This document shows positions 10,965 through 21,653 of a DNA stretch of 64,000 bases, in pieces. Numbering within the stretch: the first letter of the stretch is position 1; every line of letters begins with the position of its first letter. Both the position numbers and the translations under genes were made by a program. The stretch lies in NCBI RefSeq assembly GCF_030376605.1, contig NZ_JARRAE010000007.1, positions 179,413 through 243,412 on the forward strand, given 5' to 3'. The DNA is from Pseudochrobactrum sp. sp1633 (lineage in GTDB: Bacteria; Pseudomonadota; Alphaproteobacteria; Rhizobiales; Rhizobiaceae). A model generated the notes under the pieces. The model was not told the origin of the DNA, did not search any database, and saw nothing but the letters and a program-made list of their open reading frames with translations.

Positions 10965-12692
10965 GTGAATGTCGCGCTGAGCGAAACCCCGCATCTGTGG
11001 ACTCTGGCCGTCGCCCAAAGCTGGCGGCGCTTCAGCAGACGTGTGCGGCGCGGCCCGATGTTCCGCTGGCGGTTTTCCGGTTTCACGCCTGAGCGGGTGC
11101 TGATTGCCCCGCCGGATTTGCGCGTGGCTGACCCGCAGCTTGCACAGGAATTCTATCACGGCCGTTATGCACTGGCCGGACGGCTGGTCGAAACCGGCGG
11201 CATTTCCCCTTTCGCTATTGAACCGCCGACCGATGCATGGGAGGCAGCCCTGCACTCCTTTGGCTGGCTACGCAATATGCGCGCTGCGGGAACCGAGCTG
11301 GCTATGGTCAATGCGCGGGCTCTGGTTGAAGACTGGATCCGCATGCATGGCAAACGCATTGAAGGCATAGCCTGGACACCGGCAATCACCGCGCAGCGCA
11401 TTATTGCTTGGCTGCAACATTCCAACATCATTCTGGCAACCTCTGATCTTGCGACCTATCGCAAATTCATGCGCTCACTGGCCATGCAGGTGCGTTACCT
11501 GCGCACTATGACCGGTGTTATGGATGACGGTGAAGATAAGCTGCGGGCACGTATTGCCCTGTCTTTCGCCAGTCTCGCGCTGCCGGTTTCACAATCCATG
11601 ACACGCTCGGCGCGCCGTCATCTTGAATATGAGCTGAACCGGCAGATACTACCGGATGGCGGCCATATTTCGCGCAATCCGGCAACCGTGCTGGAGCTGC
11701 TGGCCGATCTGCTGCCATTGCGCCAGACCTATAGCAACGGCAATGAAACACCGCCGAAAGCGCTGATTGAAACTGTAGAGCGGATGCTGCCTGCATTGCG
11801 CTTCTTCCGCCATCAGGATGGCAGTCTGGCATTGTTCAATGGCGTGGGGCCAACCTTGCCGGAACGCCTGATTTCTGTACTGCGCCACGATGAAACGGAC
11901 GGTGCGCCCCTTACCCATGCACCACATTCCGGCTATGAGCGCCTGCATATGGGCTCTACCACCATTATCGCGGATACAGGTCTGCCACCACCGGTCACAG
12001 CCTCAAGGGATGCGCATGCCGGTTGTCTGGCATTTGAAATGTCCTCAGGCCGCCAGCGCTATATTGTCAATTCCGGTATCGACCGCTTCGGTCCGGCGGA
12101 ATTCCGTCCGCTTGGACGCACCACAGCGGCCCATTCGACGGCAACAATCAACGACACATCGTCCTGCCGTTTTAGCCTCAATTCCAGTATTTCCCATGTC
12201 TTGGGAACACCGATCATCGCAGGCCCGGCCAGTGTCAAGCGTCAGCGGCTGGAAGGCATGGGCGAACAAGGTTTTGTCGCCAGCCACGACGGCTATGTCA
12301 AACTTTTTGGCTACACGCATGAGCGGCAGATCGTTCTGTCACACAATGGCAGTCTGATTGAAGGTGTTGACCGTTTTATCAAATCGCACCTCAAAACCAC
12401 GCGGAACAATCGCAACAAACAGCAATCCGATCTGGTGACGGTGCGGTTTCATATTCATCCGCAGGTCTATATCCGTATGGACGAAGACGGCATTGTGCAT
12501 CTCACTGCCGATCATGATGACAGCTGGGCATTTTCCTGCGCCGATGTCATGCCGCAGCTCGAAGATTCGATTTTCTTCGCCGGTTTCCGTGGCCCTGTGC
12601 GCTCACGTCAGATCGTGCTGACATTCTCAGCCACCCAGACCGATCATGTCAGCTGGCGTTTCACCCGTACCGGCCTCGGTCAATATGTGTGA
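10965..12692 (+). CDS. Heparinase II/III family protein
   Basis: A 575-residue protein with the N-terminal helical toroid and a C-terminal beta-sandwich typical of heparinase II/III-like proteins. Recognisable blocks include RIIAWLQHSNIIL, the HLEYELNRQILPDGGHISRN segment and the C-terminal FRPLGRTTAAHSTATIND histidine-containing region. Family members cleave acidic polysaccharides, but its role in Rhizobiales is unproven; it lies conserved between rsmB and purH. GTG 10965 is chosen because GGAG lies nine bases before it; an upstream ATG at 10923 has its purine tract too close. Confidence 0.85.
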   Translation: MNVALSETPHLWTLAVAQSWRRFSRRVRRGPMFRWRFSGFTPERVLIAPPDLRVADPQLAQEFYHGRYALAGRLVETGGISPFAIEPPTDAWEAALHSFGWLRNMRAAGTELAMVNARALVEDWIRMHGKRIEGIAWTPAITAQRIIAWLQHSNIILATSDLATYRKFMRSLAMQVRYLRTMTGVMDDGEDKLRARIALSFASLALPVSQSMTRSARRHLEYELNRQILPDGGHISRNPATVLELLADLLPLRQTYSNGNETPPKALIETVERMLPALRFFRHQDGSLALFNGVGPTLPERLISVLRHDETDGAPLTHAPHSGYERLHMGSTTIIADTGLPPPVTASRDAHAGCLAFEMSSGRQRYIVNSGIDRFGPAEFRPLGRTTAAHSTATINDTSSCRFSLNSSISHVLGTPIIAGPASVKRQRLEGMGEQGFVASHDGYVKLFGYTHERQIVLSHNGSLIEGVDRFIKSHLKTTRNNRNKQQSDLVTVRFHIHPQVYIRMDEDGIVHLTADHDDSWAFSCADVMPQLEDSIFFAGFRGPVRSRQIVLTFSATQTDHVSWRFTRTGLGQYV

Positions 12693-12840
12693 CAGGCGTT
12701 CAAATCCGCTGTTTTAGAGTAGGATTCCTGCAAAAGCTGTGATACGCCGCCTTTGTCCCACTTTACCGGATTGATGTATGCGACGGGTAATCAGATCCGT
12801 CCTGACGCACAGTCCCGACATAAAGCACAAAGAGACCGTC

Positions 12841-14454
12841 ATGGCTGTCAGCTCCAAACATATTCCCGCTCCTGATCTTTTCCCTGTGCGCCGCGCGCTG
12901 CTTTCCGTATCGGATAAAACCGGTCTGGTTGACTTTGCCCGCGCATTGCACGCAAAGGGCGTTGAGCTTCTGTCCACCGGCGGTACCGCCAAATCTATCG
13001 CAGCTGCGGGCATTCCCGTGCGCGACGTGTCGGAAATCACCGGCTTCCCTGAAATCATGGATGGCCGCGTCAAGACATTGCATCCAAGCGTGCATGGCGG
13101 CCTGCTGGCTGTGCGCAATGATCCGGAACATGTTGCGGCAATGGAAGCCCATAATATTACCGGCATTGATCTGGTTGTGATTAATCTCTATCCGTTTGAA
13201 GAAGTGCGTTATCAGGGCGGTGATTACGACACCACCGTTGAGAATATCGACATCGGCGGTCCTGCCATGATTCGCGCTTCGGCCAAGAACCATGCTTATG
13301 TGACCATTGTCACCGATCCTAACGATTATGACAGCGTGATTGCAGAACTGGAAACCGGTGCAGGCTCCCTGCCTTATGCTTTCCGTCAGCGCATGGCCGG
13401 TAAGGCTTTTGCCCGTACCGCTGCTTATGATGCTGCGATTTCCGGCTGGTTCGCAGAAGCCACGAAAGAGGAAGCACCACTGCACCGTGCACTGGCCGGT
13501 AAGCTGCATTCTGTGATGCGCTATGGCGAAAACCCGCACCAAAAAGCAGGCTTCTATCTGACCGGTGAAAACCGCGCCGGCGTGGCCACCGCCACGCAGC
13601 TTCAGGGCAAGCAGCTGTCCTATAACAATATCAACGACACTGATGCAGCTTACGAGCTGGTGGCAGAATTTGATCCGGCAAAAACCGCAGCCGTTGCCAT
13701 CATCAAACATGCCAATCCATGTGGTGTAGCTGAAGGCGCATCCCTGAAAGACGCTTATCTCAAGGCCTATGCCTGCGATACAGTCTCAGCCTTTGGTGGC
13801 ATTGTAGCCCTCAACCGCACATTGGATGCAGAAGCCGCGGAAGAAATCGTCAAGATTTTCACCGAAGTGATTATCGCACCGGATGCAACACCGGAAGCGC
13901 AGGCCATTGTCGCCGCCAAGAAAAACCTGCGCCTGCTGGTGACCGGCGGTCTGCCGGATGTGCGCGCACCGGGCATTGCCGCCAAAACCGTTGCCGGTGG
14001 TCTGCTGATCCAGAACCGTGATAACGGCAATGTTGATGACATTGACCTCAAAGTCGTTACCAAACGTGCGCCGACGGCTCAGGAAATGATTGATCTGAAA
14101 TTCGCTTTCCGCGTTGCCAAGCACGTTAAATCCAATGCGATTGTTTATGTTAAAGACGGTGCAACTGTGGGTGTTGGCGCAGGCCAGATGAGCCGGATTG
14201 ACTCTTCCCGTATTGCAGCACGCAAGGCAGAAGATGCAGCCGCAGTCGCGGGTGGAGAACCTTTGACCAAAGGTTCAGTTGTGGCCTCTGATGCGTTCTT
14301 CCCGTTTGCTGACGGCCTGATCTCGGCTGTTGAAGCCGGTGCCACAGCGGTTATTCAGCCGGGCGGTTCAATGCGCGATGATGAAGTGATTGCAGCCGCT
14401 GATGCAGCCGGCATTGCGATGGTCTTTACCGGTATGCGCCACTTCCGCCACTAA
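12841..14454 (+). CDS. purH: Bifunctional AICAR transformylase / IMP cyclohydrolase
   Basis: Catalyses the last two steps of purine synthesis: formylation of AICAR by 10-formyl-THF, then ring closure to IMP. The 537-residue protein has the N-terminal MGS-like cyclohydrolase domain ([44 protein letters not shown]) and the transformylase domain with the catalytic KHANPCG and the C-terminal [11 protein letters not shown] and [12 protein letters not shown] 12841 follows AAAGAGA. The 150 bp upstream shows no clear operator. A strong terminator follows. Confidence 0.97.
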   Translation: MAVSSKHIPAPDLFPVRRALLSVSDKTGLVDFARALHAKGVELLSTGGTAKSIAAAGIPVRDVSEITGFPEIMDGRVKTLHPSVHGGLLAVRNDPEHVAAMEAHNITGIDLVVINLYPFEEVRYQGGDYDTTVENIDIGGPAMIRASAKNHAYVTIVTDPNDYDSVIAELETGAGSLPYAFRQRMAGKAFARTAAYDAAISGWFAEATKEEAPLHRALAGKLHSVMRYGENPHQKAGFYLTGENRAGVATATQLQGKQLSYNNINDTDAAYELVAEFDPAKTAAVAIIKHANPCGVAEGASLKDAYLKAYACDTVSAFGGIVALNRTLDAEAAEEIVKIFTEVIIAPDATPEAQAIVAAKKNLRLLVTGGLPDVRAPGIAAKTVAGGLLIQNRDNGNVDDIDLKVVTKRAPTAQEMIDLKFAFRVAKHVKSNAIVYVKDGATVGVGAGQMSRIDSSRIAARKAEDAAAVAGGEPLTKGSVVASDAFFPFADGLISAVEAGATAVIQPGGSMRDDEVIAAADAAGIAMVFTGMRHFRH

Positions 14455-14469
14455 ACTTATCAGTGATCT

Positions 14470-14502
14470 AAAAAAGGCGGCTTTTCAGCCGCCTTTTTTT
14501 AT
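14470..14502. terminator. Intrinsic terminator after purH
   Basis: The stem AAAAGGCGGC / GCCGCCTTTT has a TTTTCA loop, is preceded by an A-run and followed by seven T residues. It can serve both purH and the convergent transporter gene ending at 14508. Confidence 0.88.
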
Positions 14503-14507
14503 TTTCC

Positions 14508-15893
14508 TTATTTCGCCGGATAAGGAGACTTGATCGCCAGATATAGTCCGGCGACAAAAAACAGCACCAGCACCGCAATACCAAGGCGTGGTGAACCGCT
14601 GGCAGCCGTCATGCTCGCCACCAGAAACGGTGCCAGAAAACTGGTTGCGCGTCCGGCCAGCGCATAAATACCGAAATAGCGCCCTGCCTCATGCGGCTCG
14701 ACACTGCGGGCAAACCAAGATCGTGAAGAGGCCTGCACCGGCCCGAAAGCAATGCCGATCAGCATACCGAAAGCCAGATAGGCTTTTTCTCCGCCGGAGG
14801 AAAACAGCCCTGTATTACTGTCCGGCGCAAAATGCACCAGACCATAAAGCGTATAATCCGGCCCTGTGGAAACAATACCCAATGTGGCAATCAGCAACAG
14901 CACCAGCGACACCACAACCACCCATTTTGAGCCGAACCAGCTATCAACATAACTGGCAAACCAGCAGCCGAAAATCGCCACAACATTGAGGATAATGCCG
15001 AACAGACCGATCTCGGTGATCGACCAGCCAAACATCGCCGCAGCAAAGCCACCACCCAGCGCCAGCAGCGCATTCACCCCGTCCTGATAGATCATCCGCG
15101 CAATCAGAAATCGGAACAGAGCAGCTTTTTTGCGTACTTCATGCAGTGTTTCTTTCAGCTCTGACAAGCCTTCGCTGATGGCGGCTTTCAGCCCCATGCC
15201 TTTTTCCTGATCCGGCGTGAAGATAAACATCGGCAGAATGAAAATCAGATACCACAGCGCGGCAATTGGCCCTGTGATACGGGCATCCTCACCTTTCAGT
15301 GCATCCAGATGCCAAAACGGCTCTATGCCAATCAGCGTTTTCCCCGTTTCCGGCGATGCCGCCAGACAGGTCACCACAAAGATCAGCACGAGCATACCGG
15401 CAAGATAGCCAAGCCCCCATGCAAAATTCGACACCCGCCCGATATGCGAGGCAGGGATGAGCCGTGGCATCATGGAATCGTTGAAAACAATAGAGAATTC
15501 CGCCGCAACGGAAGCGCATATAAAGGCTAACAACACCCAGACATAGCTTGATCCAGGCTCCGCAAACCATAGCATAGACAGGCTGATGATTTTGATAATG
15601 GCAAAGAAGCCGATCCACGGTTTTCGCGCACCAGTTTTATCCGCAATGGAACCCAGTGCTGGAGACAGGATAGCGATGATAATACCGGCAAAAGCTACCC
15701 CATACCCCCAGGCCGCCTGCCCCGAAACAGGATCATCCGACATGCGGGAAATGAAATAAGGCCCGAAAATAAAAGTTGTGACGACTGTGAAAAACGGCTG
15801 AGCCGCCCAGTCAAAAAACATCCAGCCCCAGATGCCTTTGTTCCACATGCTGTCATGTGCCGGTCGTTCTGCAGACGGATGTGTGATGCTCAA
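14508..15893 (-). CDS. MFS transporter, UMF1 (Atg22-like) family
   Basis: An integral membrane protein of 461 residues with about twelve hydrophobic segments, a cytosolic loop after segment six (charged stretch around EGLSELKETLHEVRKK) and the N-terminal signature GIWGWMFFDWAAQPFFTVV found in the UMF1 subfamily. The fungal relatives (Atg22) export amino acids from vacuoles; the bacterial substrate is unknown. The MFS-type loop SIADKTGARKPWIG lies between segments two and three. It stands alone, with terminators on both sides. Confidence 0.85.
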   Translation of the reverse strand: MSITHPSAERPAHDSMWNKGIWGWMFFDWAAQPFFTVVTTFIFGPYFISRMSDDPVSGQAAWGYGVAFAGIIIAILSPALGSIADKTGARKPWIGFFAIIKIISLSMLWFAEPGSSYVWVLLAFICASVAAEFSIVFNDSMMPRLIPASHIGRVSNFAWGLGYLAGMLVLIFVVTCLAASPETGKTLIGIEPFWHLDALKGEDARITGPIAALWYLIFILPMFIFTPDQEKGMGLKAAISEGLSELKETLHEVRKKAALFRFLIARMIYQDGVNALLALGGGFAAAMFGWSITEIGLFGIILNVVAIFGCWFASYVDSWFGSKWVVVVSLVLLLIATLGIVSTGPDYTLYGLVHFAPDSNTGLFSSGGEKAYLAFGMLIGIAFGPVQASSRSWFARSVEPHEAGRYFGIYALAGRATSFLAPFLVASMTAASGSPRLGIAVLVLFFVAGLYLAIKSPYPAK

Positions 15894-15933
15894 ATCACTG
15901 CCCCCAAATCAATCATTGCAACTATTTAAAACA

Positions 15934-15960
15934 AAAGGGCCGGTTTAACACCAGCCCTTT
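15934..15960 (-). terminator. Intrinsic terminator after NAD-GDH
   Basis: The arms AAAGGGCtGG and CCgGCCCTTT around a TTAAACC-type loop lie just past the end of the minus-strand glutamate dehydrogenase gene and before the transporter gene. Confidence 0.65.
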
Positions 15961-15986
15961 CTGTTATGTCATCAATCAGCCGATGA

Positions 15987-18900
15987 TCAGCCTGCAAGAT
16001 CCGCCATAAAACCGGCGGCCACGGCCAGACGGGAAACACTTAAATCCCCGCCTTCTGTCAGCGCAATCATGCGCTGGCGCACACCGTCAATCCGCTCGGC
16101 ATCACGGGTCAGCCAGCTCTGTACCGGATCGGCCTCACCTTTGAATTTGGTGAGCGCTTCCATCGTCACAGCGCGGGTTGCCTGTGTGATCGTGTCTGTT
16201 GCACGCGACAAAGCCAGACCATCATAATAATCTGTCACCGGCACCGCAGACGCAGCCTTTTCAATATTGGCAATGCGGAATGCATCAACAATTTTGAAGT
16301 AAGCCGTCGCGGCACTCATCAGCTCGGCTTTGCCCTGATAGGCAATCAGCGCAATATCCGCCATCAACTTGGCTGACTGGAGACGGGCAAGCTTGCGCGC
16401 CAGCGCTTCACCTGCACCTTTGGCAACATACTTAGCCGTATCTGCGGTAATCAGATCAGCGATGAAGTCAGGCATCAGCTCTTCAAGTTTTGGCTCCAGC
16501 GCCATTCGTGTGCGCTTAACAGCACTGACCATCTCGCTCAAAGTGGCATCAAAGCGGTTGTTACGCAGCACCCATGCCGAAGTCGAGAACAACATATCCC
16601 CGACCAGCGCATAAAACTCGTTCTGCACTTTGCCCGGAATTTTATTATCCAGCGCATTAATCGCCTGATAGAGCTGCTCCGTTTCAAAACCATCGGCCAC
16701 AGCCACATAGGCACGCAGAATTTCTGCCGGTGCCTCGGCGGTCAGATCGCTCAGGCGGCTGACAAATGTAGGTCCGCAACGATTGATCGCATCATTGGAC
16801 AGAAGTGTAGCAATGATTTCGCGATGCAGACGGTGATGGGTAATATCCTTGGCAAAACGCTCCTGCATTTCCTGCGGGAAATAGCCGAACAGGCGTGAAT
16901 GCAGATAGGTATCATCCGGCAGATTGCTGGCGATCAGGTCATCGGACAGCACCATTTTGCCATAGGCCAGCAGTACCGCCAGTTCAGGACGGGTCAGGGC
17001 TTCACCACGCTTCTGGCGGTCACTCAGCACCTGATCATCCGGCAGATATTCCACCTTGCGATCGAGCAATTTGCGACGTTCCAGAGACGACATCATCCGC
17101 ATCAGATAAGGCAGCTCGGATGTGCCGCGCTTTTCAACCAGCGACAAGGCCAATGGCTGTTCATAATTATTATGCAGAACCAGCGCTGCCACTTCATCCG
17201 TCATCTGCGCCAGCAACACATCGCGTGCCTCGCGGGTCAGACGGCCATCCTGCAGGCTTGGGGTCAGGGCAATCTTGATATTGACCTCAACGTCAGACGA
17301 GTTCACGCCTGCCGAATTGTCGATCGCATCGGTATTGCTGCGTCCGCCATTGAGGCTGTATTCAATACGGCCACGCTGGGTTGCACCCAGATTAGCGCCC
17401 TCGCCGATCACCTTGGCGCGAACCTCACGTCCGGTAATGCGTATGGCATCATTGGCGCGGTCACCGACCTGCGCATCACTTTCTTCGTTTGCGCGAATAT
17501 AAGTGCCAATACCGCCAAACCACAACAGATCAACCTGCGCCCGCAGGATTGCACCGATCACCTCATTCGGCGTTGCCGTCAGTTTGCCCAGACCAATTGC
17601 TTCAGCAGCGGCCTCAGACAAGGTAATGACCTTCTGCGAACGGCTAAACACACCGCCACCGGCAGAGATTTTTGACCGGTCATAATCCTGCCAGCTGGAG
17701 CGCGGCACATTAAACAGGCGCTGGCGCTCAGCAAAAGTTGAATCCGTATCCGGCATCGGATCAATGAAAATATCACGGTGATCAAAAGCGGCGATCAGCT
17801 TGATTTTCGGTGACAGCAACATGCCGTTACCAAAAACGTCACCGGACATATCACCCACACCGGCAACAGTGAAAGGTGTGGTTTGAATATCAATGTCCAT
17901 CTCGCGGAAATGACGCTTCACGGCTTCCCATGCACCACGGGCAGTAATGGCCATTTTCTTATGGTCGTAACCGGCAGAACCACCAGAAGCAAAAGCATCA
18001 TCCAGCCAGAAATGCTGTGCCTGACTGATCGCATTCGCCGTATCGGAGAAAGTGGCTGTGCCCTTATCCGCTGCTACCACGAAATACGGATCATCATTAT
18101 CCTGACGGATAACATCAACCGGCGGTACAATTTTGCCGTCGATAATATTGTCAGTGATTGAAACCATTGTTGAGATAAAGGTGATATAGGCAGCACGTCC
18201 TGCCTCAAACACAGCATTACGATCACCGCCAACCGGCAAGCGCTTCGGATAGAAGCCGCCCTTGGCACCACCGGGCACAATCACCGCATTCTTTACCTGC
18301 TGCGCCTTTACAAGACCCAACACCTCTGTGCGGTAATCCTGCGCACGGTCAGACCAGCGCAAGCCCCCACGCGCCACCGCACCAAAGCGCAGGTGAACAC
18401 CTTCAACTTCCGGCCCGTAGACAAAAATTTCACGGTAAGGGCGTGGTTCCGGCAGACCGTCTACCGCACGCGGATTGAGCTTTACCGCCAGTGTTACCGG
18501 CGCATTGCCGTTCTTGTCATGCATATAGGCATTGGTGCGCAGCGATGCTTCAATCAGATTGCGGTAGCGACGCAAAATCTGGTCATCATCAATGCTTGGC
18601 ACCGATTGCAGAGCGGTTTCAATCGCCTCAGCAATAGCCAGTTCTTTAGCCTCTTCACCCTTATCGTGGGCAAGTGCCGGATTAAAGCGCAGGTCAAACA
18701 ACGTGTAGAGATACGTAGCAATTTCCGGATAACGGTTGAGCGTAGCCGCGATAAAGTCCTGCGAATAGGTGATCCCTGCCTGCTGCAGATAACGGCCATA
18801 CATCCGCAAAATCATAATCTGGCGTGCGGTCAGACGTCCGCTTTGCGCGAGACCGTTATAGCCGTCATTATCAGCCTGTCCGTTCCAAACGGTGCGGAAT

Positions 18901-20795
18901 ACATCATCCAGAAGATCGCCGTCATCGCTCAGATCAACGGCTTTGTCCGAAGCGCTGACAATCAGCATATCATGAATATGAACGGTGTTTTTTCCACCTG
19001 TTGCAGTCTGCACCGGAAGAGCAAAGGTCTGCTCGCTGATAACGCGGAAGCCCATATTTTCCAGCAACGGCACACGCTGCGACAGCGCAAGTGCCTCACC
19101 GAAATGATAGAGCTTCAGGAAGGCCGCCTGCGGCTCCTGTGTATCATAACGGTAGAAATCCACATAAAGCGGGCTCTCTTCCGTCAGCGCTTCGATGCGC
19201 ACGGCGTCAACCAGCGCTTCAGTTTCATTAAATGTCTCACGGTAGGATTCAGGGAAGCCGGAAGCCAGACCAATCACACGCGGGGCAAAAGTCTGCGAGC
19301 TTTCCTCAGCCGCATCACGCACACCATCTTCCCATGTGCGGACAAAGGTGCGGATCTGCTTTTCCAGTGTCTCACGCGCCATTTCACTCACGCTGCCGTC
19401 ATGGCGGCGGATGATGAACTGAACGCGGGTCACGCCCTTATCAAGGAAGACCGGATGGAATTCCACGGATTCACCGTGATAAACATCCATCAGATAATTG
19501 CTGATCGCTTCACGCACAACCGAGTCATAACGGTCGCGCGGCAGATAAACCAATACGCTGACAAAACGGCTGAAACGGTCAATGCGCGGCAGCACACGGA
19601 CACGCGGACGCTCATCCAGCGCAACAATCAGTTCCGCATGATCGGTCAGGGCATCCAGATCAATCTGGAACATGTCATCACGCGGATAATCCTCCAGAAC
19701 CCGCACCAGCGCCTTGCCGGAATGGTCAGCCGCGTTAAAGCCGAGACGGCCGATGACGGCCTCTGCCTTGCCACGCAGATAAGGAATTGTGCTGAGGAAG
19801 GATGTATAGGCGGTTGATGTAAACAAGCCTACCAGACGCATTTCGCCGGTCACTTTGCCGTCTGCATCAAACAGCTTGATGCCGATATAGTCGATATATT
19901 CACGGCGATGCACCAGCGAGCGGCTGTTGCCCTTGGTAATCAGCAGGCTTTCAGAGCTTTTGAGAAAGTCCTGCAATTCCTGTATGATAGAAGCATTATC
20001 CTGCCCTTGGCGCAAAACGCGGATATCTTCATCGCGCAGTATCCCCAAGGAAGGTGTGTCGGCCTGTACAAGCGTGCCGTCTTTTGCCTGATAGCGAAAC
20101 TCGCGCATGCCGAGAAATGTGAAATTGCCGTCACGCAGCCATTTCAGCAGAGCAGTCGCCTCACGGCCCTCTGCGGTATCCGACAGGTTTTTAACATTAG
20201 CGTAAGATGCGATCACCTCATCAAGGCGGGCCAGCATCGGTTTCCAGTCGCTGACGGCAGCATAGACCTGCCCCAGCACCTGACCCAGAGCTTTCTCCAG
20301 CGCCGCACGCGCTGTTTCATCCATCTGTGGCAAGTGCAGCTGAATCACACTGACCTGTTCAGTGCCTGCCACGGATTTGCCGGAGCTTGCTTCACCGTGA
20401 ACTTCATAAGTGCTGCCGTTGAAGGCGACATTCAGCACCGGATGCACAACCATATAGATCATGCCGGAGCGCTCAAGAATTTCACCCATCGTGGAATCGA
20501 GCAGAAACGGCATGTTGCGGTTAATCAGCGTTACCACGGTCAGCGGACGTCCGCGACGGCGCAGAATACTGTCATTATCGACAGTAATTACCGGTTTGTC
20601 TGAGCGGTAAGAGCCGAGCGCCGTTAATGCGAGCTTGGCAGCTTCTTCCATATCACCGGCATCATAGGCCGCAATATCTTCAGCCGGCGCCCATTCAAAC
20701 AACAGCTTTGCGAACTGAGAAGCTACAGGCTCAGAGATATTCTGATAATCGACAACGAATTTGGTCTGAGCGGTATGGTCTGTATCGGCACTCAC
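15987..20795 (-). CDS. NAD-specific glutamate dehydrogenase, large (180-kDa) type
   Basis: Oxidatively deaminates glutamate to 2-oxoglutarate and ammonium with NAD. The 1,602-residue protein matches the large bacterial GDH class. A long N-terminal regulatory region includes ACT-like folds, and the catalytic core contains GGLRWSDRAQDYRTEVLGL followed by KAQQVKNAVIVPGGAKGGF, with the NAD-binding segment near VAGVGDMSGDVFGNGML. The frame is open to 20918, but GTG 20795 is the likely start since GAGGAGT lies seven bases upstream; the upstream in-frame ATG falls on that purine tract. It is monocistronic. Confidence 0.95.
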   Translation of the reverse strand: MSADTDHTAQTKFVVDYQNISEPVASQFAKLLFEWAPAEDIAAYDAGDMEEAAKLALTALGSYRSDKPVITVDNDSILRRRGRPLTVVTLINRNMPFLLDSTMGEILERSGMIYMVVHPVLNVAFNGSTYEVHGEASSGKSVAGTEQVSVIQLHLPQMDETARAALEKALGQVLGQVYAAVSDWKPMLARLDEVIASYANVKNLSDTAEGREATALLKWLRDGNFTFLGMREFRYQAKDGTLVQADTPSLGILRDEDIRVLRQGQDNASIIQELQDFLKSSESLLITKGNSRSLVHRREYIDYIGIKLFDADGKVTGEMRLVGLFTSTAYTSFLSTIPYLRGKAEAVIGRLGFNAADHSGKALVRVLEDYPRDDMFQIDLDALTDHAELIVALDERPRVRVLPRIDRFSRFVSVLVYLPRDRYDSVVREAISNYLMDVYHGESVEFHPVFLDKGVTRVQFIIRRHDGSVSEMARETLEKQIRTFVRTWEDGVRDAAEESSQTFAPRVIGLASGFPESYRETFNETEALVDAVRIEALTEESPLYVDFYRYDTQEPQAAFLKLYHFGEALALSQRVPLLENMGFRVISEQTFALPVQTATGGKNTVHIHDMLIVSASDKAVDLSDDGDLLDDVFRTVWNGQADNDGYNGLAQSGRLTARQIMILRMYGRYLQQAGITYSQDFIAATLNRYPEIATYLYTLFDLRFNPALAHDKGEEAKELAIAEAIETALQSVPSIDDDQILRRYRNLIEASLRTNAYMHDKNGNAPVTLAVKLNPRAVDGLPEPRPYREIFVYGPEVEGVHLRFGAVARGGLRWSDRAQDYRTEVLGLVKAQQVKNAVIVPGGAKGGFYPKRLPVGGDRNAVFEAGRAAYITFISTMVSITDNIIDGKIVPPVDVIRQDNDDPYFVVAADKGTATFSDTANAISQAQHFWLDDAFASGGSAGYDHKKMAITARGAWEAVKRHFREMDIDIQTTPFTVAGVGDMSGDVFGNGMLLSPKIKLIAAFDHRDIFIDPMPDTDSTFAERQRLFNVPRSSWQDYDRSKISAGGGVFSRSQKVITLSEAAAEAIGLGKLTATPNEVIGAILRAQVDLLWFGGIGTYIRANEESDAQVGDRANDAIRITGREVRAKVIGEGANLGATQRGRIEYSLNGGRSNTDAIDNSAGVNSSDVEVNIKIALTPSLQDGRLTREARDVLLAQMTDEVAALVLHNNYEQPLALSLVEKRGTSELPYLMRMMSSLERRKLLDRKVEYLPDDQVLSDRQKRGEALTRPELAVLLAYGKMVLSDDLIASNLPDDTYLHSRLFGYFPQEMQERFAKDITHHRLHREIIATLLSNDAINRCGPTFVSRLSDLTAEAPAEILRAYVAVADGFETEQLYQAINALDNKIPGKVQNEFYALVGDMLFSTSAWVLRNNRFDATLSEMVSAVKRTRMALEPKLEELMPDFIADLITADTAKYVAKGAGEALARKLARLQSAKLMADIALIAYQGKAELMSAATAYFKIVDAFRIANIEKAASAVPVTDYYDGLALSRATDTITQATRAVTMEALTKFKGEADPVQSWLTRDAERIDGVRQRMIALTEGGDLSVSRLAVAAGFMADLAG

Positions 20796-20993
20796 TGTAA
20801 AACTCCTCATTATACAGACCGCCTCTGCCTGAAGTACCTTCGGCCTGCTCCATCTCTCAAATAACAAGCAAATTGTGACAAAAGAACCGTTTTTTTCGAT
20901 TTTTTTGCGTTCGAACAAGCAAAAGTGAAATTAAATCGTTCTTAAAAATCATAAACCCGCTGCAAAAATAAAAATCAGCGGTGGATAAAATTC

Positions 20994-21641
20994 TTATAGT
21001 TCCACCAGATGGTCTTCCAGCTCGTTTTTGTCGCCGTCCTCTTTAGGAAAATGCTGCGCCAGCAGGTTGCCGGCTTTGCTAATCGACTCAATAAACCCTT
21101 CCGCAACACTTCCCTGTGCTGCATGGCGACTGAGCGTAGCAACAATCGCATTCCATTCCTGCTGATCGACCCGCTCATTAATTCCGGCATCAGCCACCAC
21201 TTCCGCATAGCGCTCAGCGAGAGACACAAACAACAGAATACCGGTACGCTTATTCGTCAGATGCACATTACGGGCAATGAACTGCTGCAAAGCATTGAGA
21301 TGCGCACGCCGGTAACGCACACGATGCGGCACCAGAACCATGCGCAATGCAGGTACCAAAGCCAGAAGAGCAATCAGGCAGATAAAAGCCGCCAGAATGG
21401 CCAGTGCAAATTTCGGCAGTGACAGATCAAACCAGTAATATTGCGCCACAAAGGCAGCAATCACGGCACTCACGATCATACCACAACAGGCGATAAAACC
21501 GGCCACATAAAAATAGTCGTCACTGCGCTGCGCCAGCACCGCATAAATTTCACCACCGGTTTGCTTCTCTGCATCACGAATGGCAGCAGCAATACGCTGG
21601 CGATCTTCCTGAGAAATCTGGTTACGCTGATAATGTGTCAT
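20994..21641 (-). CDS. TPM-domain membrane protein
   Basis: A 215-residue protein of the TPM-domain family, found downstream of lemA and ygcG-like genes in many bacteria. The N-terminal part (EDRQRIAAAIRDAEKQTGGEIYAVL) starts the domain; two hydrophobic segments lie at about 45-70 and 78-100; the C-terminal half has the GILLFVSLAERYAEVVAD block. The role is unknown; the inner membrane is the likely site. It is 12 bases from the gene before it and so belongs to the lemA operon. Confidence 0.8.
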   Translation of the reverse strand: MTHYQRNQISQEDRQRIAAAIRDAEKQTGGEIYAVLAQRSDDYFYVAGFIACCGMIVSAVIAAFVAQYYWFDLSLPKFALAILAAFICLIALLALVPALRMVLVPHRVRYRRAHLNALQQFIARNVHLTNKRTGILLFVSLAERYAEVVADAGINERVDQQEWNAIVATLSRHAAQGSVAEGFIESISKAGNLLAQHFPKEDGDKNELEDHLVEL

Positions 21642-21653
21642 TGATTTTCCTCT

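Noticed and set aside
18393..19817. 474-codon frame antisense to NAD-GDH
   Set aside because: Shadow of the long glutamate dehydrogenase gene; no domain or ribosome site.
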